DNA of 64,000 nucleotides from Dipteris shenzhenensis (lineage: Eukaryota; Polypodiophyta; Polypodiopsida; Gleicheniales): assembly GCA_047967505.1 (NCBI GenBank), contig CM106538.1; one strand, given 5' to 3'. How positions within the stretch are numbered: the stretch's first letter is position 1; the number at the start of each line of letters is the position of its first letter. Shown here in pieces: positions 54,885 through 64,000 of the stretch. The notes below the pieces were generated by a model. The model was not told the origin of the DNA and searched no databases. It saw only the letters and a program-made list of their open reading frames with translations. A program made the translations under genes and the position numbers.

Positions 54885-56100
54885 AAATCCCTACAGAGGG
54901 TATCCCATGGAGCAGAAGACTGATAGAGCGTCCCAAGGAATTACACGCGGAAAAATCAAACTTCTTTACTTGTAATGTACTTCACAACCATAGATGTCTG
55001 TGCAAGCTAGAAAATAGATAGAGATCCAAGAGAGATATAGCACCAACAAAAGTATATTTCCATCCAAAAATGGATACAATAAACAAGGGGCCTCAGTCCC
55101 ACCAAACCATGGTCCTCAGTCCTTACCAAAATCTATGCTACTATCACCTTGGCTGTAAAACACTGATGAATGTGCTTTCTCTCTCGTAGAAAATTTACTG
55201 CAAACACTCTCTCTCTCCCTCTCTTTGCAAACACACTACGGCCCAGGACAATCGTTAGGCTGGACCCCCCCAAAGGTTTTTATTACTTGAGAGAAAACTG
55301 AGTACATGAGTTCAGTGTAGAGCTGTTGTTACAAAAATCCAAAACGTGAAGTAATTACATGAGCTCTCAGGCTCTCTTTCTTGGCAACATGCCACTTCCT
55401 AACTAAAAACTAGTTACATGCCACTAAAGGGCAATTTCTGGAGTCCTCGAAGCACTTGGTCACGCGAACGTCCTCCTAGATGCTTGTCAGGCTCCATAGC
55501 ACTTGGTTTTTCAGTTTTGTTTTATTTGCTTTGCTGCATTGGGCTTGCACCCACTAGACATCAATCCCACTTGATACCTGCAATTAACAACTAAAACCCA
55601 TTAATGGTTAGCGCTTTTGCATGCAATTAGACCATACACTAATCCTAGTCACTTGTGGGCGCTCCCACTGAACAAAACATAAAACACAATTCTTAGCCGA
55701 CCGAGGTCAACCCTCTTGGTAGTAATTAAGGGGCTTGACCATCAGTCAGAGCACCTTAACATTGGCCAAGTCTCTCCAACAGAAGTTACCGCACGTTGGT
55801 TAACGAGGTTAACCCTCTTGGCGTGAGCCAAGTCTCGTTGACCGAAGTTAACACTCTCTGACCGAAGTCAGCACTTTAATTGCTTGGTTAACCGTGGTTA
55901 ACCATCTTGGCCAAAGCCAGATCTTCCTAACTAAGGTTAGGCTTACTTAACCGAGATTAAGTATCTTTGACCAAAGTCAAGACTTTGACCAAATGAAAGT
56001 AACTCTTTGAACATAACTAAATAAAAGAAGAACTCATTAATTATGACCAATAAATGGTCAACTTATGCTTTGACTTTGGAATATTTACAGCCTGGTGACA
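54874..56100 (-). repeat. Probable 3' LTR of gypsy H (about 1.23 kb)
   Basis: In element orientation it starts TGTCACCAGGCTG right after a purine-rich GCCGAGGGGA and ends TTCTAACA against the gypsy fragment. It contains an array of small palindromes at 55700-55995. The outer edge is inferred from the break in flanking gypsy homology. Confidence 0.55.
55700..55995. repeat. Array of at least nine short palindromes
   Basis: Successive units pair their own arms around a purine-rich centre: GACCGAGGTC, TAACGAGGTTA, TTGACCGAAGTTAA, CTGACCGAAGTCAG, GGTTAACCGTGGTTAACC, TGGCCAAAGCCA, CTAACTAAGGTTAG, TTAACCGAGATTAA, TTGACCAAAGTCAA. Spacing is about 20-30 bp. Confidence 0.85.
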
Positions 56101-56109
56101 TCCCCTCGG

Positions 56110-56700
56110 CTTCTATTCAGTTGACCTCAACTGAAAAGCTTCTTTGTAAACATCCAAAAGCTGTGGATGACCAAACAACATGCATGTCTTCATCCATCCA
56201 CTTGGCATCGAATGCTGAATAATTATTGAACTTTACAAGATATCTGTAGAATTCCTTGCCTTGAGGGCCTTTGCGTACAGTATGGTACACAATCTACTCT
56301 GGCTGAAGGACCTCCTCTAGCTCATCTACTTTTGGTGGATCCTCTGTTACTGGCTCAATAGGCTCTGGCCCCTCGAATTTCTTTAGAAGACTCACATGAA
56401 AAGCATTGTGAATACTCCAATGCTCTGGCAATGCCAACATGTATGTAACTTCATTTATTTCTTCTGTAACCCTGAAAGGGTCATAGTAGCTGGGAGATAA
56501 CTTTGCATACACTTTCTGTTTACCTTTAAACTTGCAGAGCCTAGCTTTCTCGAACTTCAAAAGTACCCAACCTGTAACCAACCTTTGACCAACAAAGGGT
56601 AGTGTAATTGACTCTATTATCTCACAAATCTGAAATACAGCCAACTTGCACCATTGCCATTGCCCACAAACAAAACTTAGAGCATATAACTTCACAGCAT
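56110..56700 (-). pseudogene. Gypsy H integrase C-terminus and chromodomain
   Basis: GPY/F-like region (KVYAKLSPSYYDPFRVTEEI, WSIHNAFHVSLLKKFEG) at 56294-56695, then after a stop at 56294 a chromodomain-like stretch (FYRYLVKFNNYSAFDAKWM). Related to gypsy E. Confidence 0.8.
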
Positions 56701-57207
56701 AGCATCACTGAACCATTAAGACAAGGGAGGCTAGAATGCAGGGACTCAAAAGCATGAAAAGTGACACCTGTTGGCCCCAACACTTAGTGCCCCTTGCGGT
56801 ATTTATTTAATTACTGGTTAGCTCAAATACAAGGGACTCCCTTCAAGAGCTCACCCGCAGGTGCAACCCAGTACAACACCAACCCGTGGCTGTGCCAGTG
56901 ATCAACTCCCAATGCTATTCTCTTGGTTCCCTTCAATAGCCATGCATAACACAAGTAGAACAACCTGACAACATGCCAAGCAATGCATTCACATATATCC
57001 AAGCCATTACTGAGCACAAGGCTTGCCACTGCACCCCCAGGAAGAGAGTATCACAACCAGTGCCCCAATCCTCTCCCGAGCCAATGGCAAGGCATCCAAC
57101 CTTGCAGAATCTCAATAAGAATGATAGTAGCATAGAGTAGAAAGAGAAGATAAGAATCCAGCCAACAGAAAGAGCCTGTTTCAGCCCAAAAAATCCCCAG
57201 AAGTTGG

Positions 57208-57666
57208 TTGAACAGCAAACTGCAGACATCAAACTCTGGTAGGAGGGAGCTGCCTATGAGTGACTTCAAGCACCAGAAAAGATCAAGAAAGAGAGGGTTC
57301 AGCAAGCTGAAACAGATCCCCCATGATTGGGCCCACCAGAATGGAGATTCCAGCCCACCAACACCTCAATTCTCAGTGCGCCTTGCACAAGACAGGAGCA
57401 AGAAGAGAGGCGTCCAAGAATATGGGCTCAAATTCAAGAAAGGACGACTTTTGTCGCGAAGAAAGTCGAGAAAATCTCTAGCAACAGAGAGCACCAAGAG
57501 GAGGACAACTGTCGCGAAGAAAGCTCGAAAATCGACTTCAGCCAGCAAGAGGGAGGCTGCAAAAATCCGCCATCTTCAAAATAAGGGACTTCTGGTAGGG
57601 GTGAAGACACAAAACAGCATGGAAAGGAAAGGAAGGGCTCCACGGGCTTCCAGGGGTGACACCTAG
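57208..57666 (+). other. 152-codon basic open frame inside the LTR, unrecognised
   Basis: Lys/Arg-rich, no domain recognised (FKKGRLLSRRKSRKSLATES). It lies inside a putative LTR on the opposite strand; probably chance. Confidence 0.25.
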
Positions 57667-57757
57667 GTGCCACAAGGCAAGCAGAGAGGCCACACTAGCT
57701 CCACACACAGACACAAGCAAAATGAGGTGTGGGAATTTAATGCCCTAGGGGGATCAA

Positions 57758-57935
57758 TGACCCTAATGCTTGGGAACCAATGACCCTAGTTTGTAGGATC
57801 TCTAGGGGGTCAATTTTTAAAGGATGATGCCCACTGAACCAAACCATGACCCTAATGCTTGGGAACCGATGACCCTAGTTTGTAGGATCTCTAGGGGGTC
57901 AATTTTTAAAGGATGACCCCACTGAACCAAACCAA
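57758..57935. repeat. 89-bp tandem duplication
   Basis: TGACCCTAATGCTTGGGAAC...CACTGAACCAAACCA is repeated from 57847 with a few changes. Confidence 0.92.
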
Positions 57936-58425
57936 TGACCTTAGAAATTGAAACCACTCTAATAGCACTAGGAGTTGCACTTATTGCACATGAAATCATA
58001 GGTACCTTTTGGGCATTAACCAAGGCCCCTAGCTTGGTACCCTAGGCTAAATTTAGTGACATTTAGTTTGGACACTTCACCACCACCACCACGTCCTCGT
58101 GACATACCTCCCTCTTGAAACAGCAAACTATCTTGTTTGCTGTCCCAAAATTACAGCAAATAGAAAAGAGTGTCACAATAGGCATAAACAGCCCATAATC
58201 CATAGTACAACATCACATGAAGTACCAAAAATACAATGTACATACAACAGGATTGCAGATCCATCCGTATGGCAGTGTATCAACCAACTGGAGTGTCATG
58301 ATCACTCATCATAGAAGTCTCACGGCAGAAACATTGTCAGCATCAGTGCCTCGGGTGAAACCGTAGTGTCACCAAGCGACCTCTAGATATCCTATGAACC
58401 TGTCTGCACTGTGGGTGCGGAGGTG

Positions 58426-60498
58426 CTACCCCCCCCCATGAGCATCCGGTAATGCTCCAGACATGTACTCTACTGAACCGGAATGAGCCGCTACCGCAGT
58501 AGACTCAAGACCAAATGCCTCAAGGTAGAGCTGTAAAACATGTGGTGAATCTGCCAATTCACTCTCTTCCATCCAGATCACATCGTTCGCAAGATAATTC
58601 TTGCACTTCACTCGATAGCATCTGGCAACTCTACCATTAACCTTCTGATCCTTATGTGCCACAATCTGCTCAAGAATCAAGACCTCATCTTACTCATTAA
58701 CTTCAGGTTGCTCTTCAACTGGCATATCTTGTGGCACTTCTCCATGAAAAGGCTTCAACAAGCTAACATGGAAAGCATTGTGGATGGTCCACTGCTCAGG
58801 TACCTTCAACCTGTAAGCTACCACATTGATCTTCAACCTGTAAGCTACCACATTGATCTTCTCAAGAACTTGAAAGGGGCCGTAGTACCTCATATTTAGC
58901 TTGGTGTACAGCTTCACCTTCCCTTTCTTGCTCCTGAGTCGTGCCTTAGGAAAACGCAGCAACACCCAATCACCTTCTGTGAAGACCAGGTTCCTACGAT
59001 GCTTATCTGCAGCTCTTTTCTGCTTGTCCTGGCTGCATTGGAGGGCATACTTAACCTTTTCATAGGCTGCCCGCAAGTCCTCCACATACTCATCTGCCAC
59101 AAAAATCTTCTCTTTTGTATGCAAAATAGGAGGAACCTTTCTCACTCCTTCCACTATTTCAAATGGTGCCTTACCCATGCAAGAGTGCACTGTATTGTTG
59201 TATGCATACTCAATCAGCGGCAAATATTGTTCCCACTTTGCTTTGTGCTCAGACACATAACAACGTAGCAAATCCAAAGCTGTAGAACTCTTTTGATTGA
59301 CCATCAGACTATGGATGACAAGAAGATGAAAACAGCAGTGAGGTACCCATGTTATCAAACAAACCTCTCCGGAACATGCTGGTCATCCGTGGATCTCTAT
59401 CGCTCACGATAGACTCAGGCATCCCATGATACTTGAAAACAGACTTCAAGAATTCCTTTGCCATCTACTCGGCTGGAATCTTCTTCCTTACTGGAATGAA
59501 GTGAGCCATCTTGCTAAATCTACAAATTATAGTCCATATTCCATCATGACCAGAAGGAGTGTGAGGGAGATCAAAAACAAAATCCATAGCGATGCTCTGC
59601 CATGGTCTATCTGGTATAGGCAAAGGCTGAAGTAAACCAGGCTGTTTCTGCCTGCCATGCACCTTTTGACAAGTGATGCATGTCCTGACATAAGCCTCAA
59701 CATCCTTCCGTAGAGAAGGCCAATAAATGTAGTACTCTACTGCTTTGATTGTAGCCTCGATACCCCTATGCCCTGCATACTGTGGGGCATGACTTTCAGT
59801 GAGCACCTTATGCCTCAATGGCTGCGTTACACACAGCTTTTCATTCCAGCCACATGGACAATCTGAAAATGAAAAATGGAAAGGAAGTTTGCCCATCTCA
59901 TGTGCTTCTTTGACATCTTTCTCTGAGTGAGAAAGTATCGCAACGATTGATGATCAGTTTGCACATAAAAATCAGCACCTAAAAGATAGTGCTTCCACAT
60001 AGTAAGAGCATGAATTACAGCTACCAATTCTTGCTCATACACATTCATGTTGTGTTCAGCATCTCGGAGCAGCCTGCTCTCATATGCAACCACTCTGCCT
60101 TCCTGCATAAGCACTCCATCAACACTATTGCCGCTTGCATCGCATTGAAGAACAAAAGGCTTTCACAAGTCCGGAAAAATGATAACACGATTAGAGCATA
60201 GCGTTTCTTTCAGCTCATTGAATGCTGCAATTTCTTTCTTCCCCCAACAAAAAGTCACTGCCTTCTTCTACAAAGCATGTAAGGGTGAAGCTATCTCAGC
60301 AAAATAGCGAATGGAGTGCCTGTAGTATAAACATAAGCCAAGAAAACTATAGACTTCATGTAGGTTCTTCAATGGAGGCCAATTCTTGATTGACTCTATC
60401 TTGGCAGGGTCCATCCTCACTCCATCTCGTGAGATGATGTGTCCCAGGAAATGTATCTCTAGCATGAAGAACTCACTCTTCTTTGTGTTGACTAGCAA
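58426..60498 (-). pseudogene. Gypsy E RT end, RNase H, integrase and chromodomain
   Basis: RT 3' part at 60268-60498 (FLGHIISRDGVRMDPAKIES, FLGLCLYYRHSIRYFAEIAS), RNase H to 59827 (QCDASGNSVDGVLMQEGRVV, YEQELVAVIHALTMWKHYLL, TDHQSLRYFLTQ), integrase H2C2 and core (APQYAGHRGIEATIKAVEYY, CITCQK, MDFVFDLPHTPSGHDGIWTI) at 59465-59896, its C-terminal half at 58690-59358 (ALDLLRCYVSEHKAKWEQYL, RYYGPFQVLEKINVVAYRL) and a chromodomain at 58426-58680 (RVARCYRVKCKNYLANDVIW). A 27-bp block (INVVAYRLK) is tandemly duplicated near 58810-58860. Broken by stops and frameshifts; the 5' half is missing. Confidence 0.88.
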
Positions 60499-60850
60499 GT
60501 TGTGTATGACTGCCCCTCTTGTACTTGCTGTAAAATCTCACCAAAATCTGCATCATTAGCATATTGCTCCCTCATGTCTTCCAGGTCTTGATGATAAGCA
60601 ACAGTCACATTGTTGACCTGGGATCTTCGGGACAAGGCATCTACCACTCTGTTCCGAACTCCTGGAGTATGGACAATCTGAAAATGGTACATTGACAGCA
60701 TATTTGCCCATTTCATATGCTTCTCGGAGAGCTATGTCTGAGTCAGAAAGTATCTCAAACTTTGGTGATCTGTTTTAATAGTAAAATCCGCACCCAAAAG
60801 ATAATGCTTCCATGTATGGATGGCATGAATTACAGCAGTACAGAGGCCCT
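60499..60850 (-). pseudogene. Second gypsy RNase H fragment
   Basis: TWKHYLLGADF, TDHQSLRYFLTQT, stop, LSEKHMKWANMLSMYHFQIV and RNRVVDALSRRSQVNNVTVA repeat the RNase H end of gypsy E with differences, so this is a separate related copy joined at about 60499. Confidence 0.8.
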
Positions 60851-62085
60851 ATAAGGGAAGACCATAGTTTACCCCTGAACAGATTGAAACTTTCGGGAAA
60901 GAGGGCAAATGCTTCAGATGCAGCAAAGAGGGGCATGTGGCTGCCCAGTGCCTAGAAAATCCTTTAACTCCGAAGGGAAAAGAGGCAGAGAACCCACGGG
61001 GACTGCACAAACCAATGGCGGGAGGAATTCCTGATATACTAGGTCATGTTTCAAACCCAGAGGAACGAGAATTGCTGCTATCATGGGGCAAAGTCAGAGA
61101 CCAGCAAGCGCTGATTTTATTTGATCCAGGGGCTACAGATAACTTTATATCAAAAGATTTAGTACTAAGGCTGGGAATAAAGACGGAGGAGTTGGGCAGG
61201 GCTCTGGATGCTGACCAAATGTTCTATGGGAACCCTCTGCTAGTCACTCCCTTGATAGGGAAGCTCCGTCTTCATGTACAGAGTTATGTGGATCAAGAAG
61301 ACTTCTTCATTTCTCCACTGAAACATCATGATGTAGTCTTGGGTATGCCTTGGTTCCATCACAAGGCAGTGAAGTTGACTCTTCTTGAGAGAGTGTTGGA
61401 ATTTGTACATAGGGGCAAAGTACATCGTGTGGTTGCTAGGAATAGAGGGGAAACTATTCCCACTGTATCAAATAGTTCTGTTGGAAAAGAAATAAAGTCT
61501 ACAGTTTCAGCTTACATGGTTTTTGTAAAAGAGAGAGATGTGGAAATGCATGCTGAAATAAGTGAGGCAGATCAGAATAAATTTCAGTTTCTTGAAAATT
61601 TTAAAGATTGCTTTTCTAATGCTTTGCCAAGGGAGTTACCCCATGAGAGACCTGAAGATCATGGCATAGAACTCAGTCCTGGCAATGAGCCACCAAATAG
61701 GCCCCCATACAGAGTTAGTGCAACTCAACGAGAGGAGATTATGGCTCAGATGCAGGACTTGTTGTCCAAGGGGTTGATTCAGCCCAGTTCTTCTCCTTTT
61801 TGCTCTCTTGTACTGCTGGTACAGAAGAAAGATGGTTCATTCTGTATGTGCATCGATTATCGCGCTCTAAATAAAATGACCATCAAGAATAGATTCCCTA
61901 TTCCGCGCATTGATGATGTGCTGGATCAATTAAATGGGACTTCAGTTTTCCGCGGGATAGAAGTAAAGAGTGGCTATTACCAAGTGAGGATACAGCCTCA
62001 TAATGTGCATAAGATAGCATTTCACACTACTTTTGGGTTGTATGAGTATTTGGTGATGCCTTTTGGATTGACTAATGCCCATGAC
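60851..62085 (+). pseudogene. Gypsy F gag end, protease and RT N-terminus
   Basis: Zinc knuckle [14 protein letters not shown] near 60914, protease [18 protein letters not shown], and RT ([73 protein letters not shown]). The 387-codon frame 60937-62100 has no internal stop. It is cut at TNA by about 520 bp of other sequence; RT resumes at about 62610. Confidence 0.9.
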
Positions 62086-62609
62086 AAGAGAAATCACTAA
62101 TCCGTGATTAGTAGACATTAAAACATTATTATATATTATATGCCAATGGTGTAACATGTATTTGTATTTATGATGGACATCGACCGATTTGTTATGGCGG
62201 TGGATCATCTGAGTAGATAAGACTAGTCGAGCTGGAGCCGCTGCTTCAGACGGCATCAAATTGAGACATGTGACACTTATTCTATTAATAAAAATGTACA
62301 CACAGGTGTCTAGGTCCTCGGGGCATTGGAAGGGAAGGGTGCATTAAGGTGCATTGAATGGTAGATGCATGGGTCATAGGCTAAGGGTAGGTGTAAATGG
62401 GAAGATGGAACTTGAGTGATCTCAAGGGACATTAATGAAAGGGTATCACCCTTCATTGTGAATCTCACATAGCATTCTGTCTACCACATTGCATTCATCC
62501 GCCATCTCTCACACACCTTGCAAGTAGGTCGAAATAGAAACAAGCACTCTCACTAGGGCGCTCTTCCCCATTGGAGGGCCAATCGGCATTCAAATTTTGC
62601 ATGCATTGC
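62086..62609. other. Insertion in gypsy F RT, unclassified
   Basis: Separates PFGLTNA from the catalytic HIFDDIIVFSKS of the same RT. Starts with CATGACAAGAGAAATCACTA and a local ACTAATC/GATTAGT palindrome. No coding sequence. No matching ends or target duplication could be fixed; possibly a solo LTR or small DNA element. Confidence 0.5.
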
Positions 62610-63084
62610 ACACATTTGCATTCTTGAGAAGGCTGGTTCTTCACATCTTTGATGACATAATTGTCTTTTCTAAGTCCGTTGGGGCATATAATATCCAAAG
62701 ATGGGATAAGGATGGATCCGGCAAAGATCCAAGCCATTTAGAAATGACCAAAGTTGAAAATTGTGCATGAAGTCCGTAGTTTCCTAGGCCTATGTTCTTA
62801 CTACAGAAGATGAATCAGGCATTTTGCGGACATAGCCGCTTCACTTTCACGACCTTATTAAGAAAAATGCAGCTTTTAGATGGGGAATTCCACAAAAGAC
62901 AGCATTCACCACACTCAAAGAGAGGTTGACTACCGAGCCAATCTTGATAGTTCCAAATTTGTATCAGCCATTTGATGTGGATTGTGATGCTTGTGGGGAG
63001 TGTGTTGGGGCTGCATTGCATTAGAATGGTCATGTAGTGGCCTATGAGAGCAGGAGACTCTGGGATGCAGAGAGAGATCTGGGA
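62610..63084 (+). pseudogene. Gypsy F RT end and RNase H start
   Basis: LRRLVLHIFDDIIVFSKS, VRSFLGLCSYYRR, then FRWGIPQKTAFTTLKERLTT, EPILIVPNLYQPFDVDCDAC and VAYESRRLWDAERDLG with stops and shifts. The FDD box is intact. Confidence 0.82.
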
Positions 63085-64000
63085 AGAGTTGCTGTGGTTT
63101 CCCCTCGGCTTTTGAGGCTGAAATCCCCTCTTCTGAGCCTTGGGAAAGTCTCTTGTTTCAGACTTGGGGGTCACTGACTTTTTATCAAGGGCTTGTAGTG
63201 AAGGTACAGTAGTAGGACCTTGCATGTATATAAGATTAGCTACATTGGCTGAATGCATAAGATCTGAAATATCTTTGATATCCTTAGTTTTTACTTGGGC
63301 CTGTATCTTTGGAGTGAGTCCTGCCCAATACTTCCTGAGTTGAGTCTTGTCAAAGATTTTCTTGAAAGGTGAAACCTGTAAATATGAGTCCCAAATTTTT
63401 TGATTATAAGACTCAACTGTATCTCGTGCTTCCATATGCATACTCTCCCAACCAAGGAGGACATGATCCCAAAACTGCTTGGGAATAAACTACTTATAAA
63501 AGGCTTTCTTGAAATACTTCCATTTCTTGGGAGTTGTATAATTAGCAGTTTTAGCTAGCTACCATGCACTGGCTGTACCAATCAAGTGCAAACCAACCAT
63601 ACAAAGTTTCGAGGACTCACCGAAATTTTCCACGCTCAAGGCAGCATCAAACTGCCTTATGAACTGCATTGCCTTTTCAGCTTGGCCATATTGGCCATTG
63701 TAAGTGGCAAATCTCGCTAACTTCCCACCATCTTTAAACTTTGCTTTCTTGCCATACTTCTTCTTCTTCTTCTACTTATGCTTTGGCTCTGAGGATCCAG
63801 AAGAAAAAGATGATGTTGAGGATAAAGAGGTAGAGCTAGAAGAAGAAGACGAACTAGATGAACTATGATGATGCTTCGCCTTTTTCTTCTTGGGAAGATC
63901 AACTCTTTTCCTCTTTTTGCTGTCCCTATGGCGAGACTTCTTACTCTTTCCCAATACCTCATTTGTGAAAAAAGGAGTAGGACTCAAAGATCTCTTTTTG
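63085..64000 (-). pseudogene. Gypsy G gag fragment, runs off the window
   Basis: Capsid-type sequence: SYNQKIWDSYLQVSPFKKIF, LRKYWAGLTPKIQAQVKTKD. Upstream (63717-63987) is a Lys/Ser-rich N-terminal stretch (KKSRHRDSKKRKRVDLPKKK, then poly-Ser). The junction with gypsy F on the opposite strand is at about 63085. Confidence 0.7.

Larger units (their letters stand above)
56769..58104 (-). repeat. Probable 3' LTR of gypsy E (about 1.34 kb)
   Basis: In element orientation it begins TGTCACGAGGACGTGG after the polypurine AAGAGGGAGGTA and ends GGGGCCAACA. The left edge is tentative. Confidence 0.55.

Noticed and set aside
57208-57666. Basic 152-codon frame as a nucleic-acid-binding protein
   Set aside because: Lies within a probable LTR on the opposite strand; no motif.
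1-64000. CRISPR arrays, bacterial operons, rRNA or tRNA genes
   Set aside because: No evenly spaced direct repeats with unique spacers and no structured RNA gene seen; tRNA-like words are retroelement primer-binding sites.

Overview
The window is plant nuclear DNA made almost entirely of retrotransposons, with one interrupted host gene running through it on the minus strand. Evidence for a plant: Ty1/copia and Ty3/gypsy (chromodomain) elements, primer sites complementary to the plant initiator tRNA-Met 3' end (TGGTATCAGAGC), a plant-type hAT transposase relic and a spliced plant HAD hydrolase. The nested elements and very long introns fit a large genome such as a fern or gymnosperm; the species is not determinable from the sequence.

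Layout. 1-4840: 3' part of copia A (+), coding frame kept but with six in-frame stops. 4805-5280: minus-strand copia gag piece. 5281-20700: copia B (-) split by gypsy 1 (+; 5471-18576, TSD ATGTG), itself split by gypsy 2 (-; 9292-16003, TSD GATAC). 20741-32200: a tract of non-LTR elements laid head to tail, each ending in a short hairpin plus (TC)n: two tail relics, an ORF1-only 'half-LINE' (21179-22706), a nearly complete LINE (22707-28760), LINE fragments and a second half-LINE (30640-32019).

Host gene. 34093-52835 (-) holds five exons of a HAD-superfamily (HDHD3-like) hydrolase, all with GT-AG junctions and continuous phase. Four exons lie within 34.1-34.9 kb; the fifth is 17.9 kb upstream. 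The intron between them contains copia C (+) split by deletion derivative gypsy 3 (-; 37079-41764, TSD ATGTC), a deleted copia D, a hAT transposase relic, a 5'-truncated LINE and a third half-LINE (-). The first and last coding exons were not found.

Right end. 53470-54884: decayed gypsy fragment carrying a 349-bp hAT-type MITE. 54874-64000: pieces of at least four gypsy elements in both orientations, with two long minus-strand LTRs.

Main observation: a LINE and three ORF1-only partners share a 3' hairpin (one compensatory base-pair change, plus G-U variants), a conserved downstream block and a pyrimidine microsatellite tail. The half-LINEs also carry a 5' hairpin whose arms differ in sequence but still pair. 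Their ends abut TC microsatellites, which suggests a LINE / half-LINE system that inserts into, or is primed by, TC repeats.
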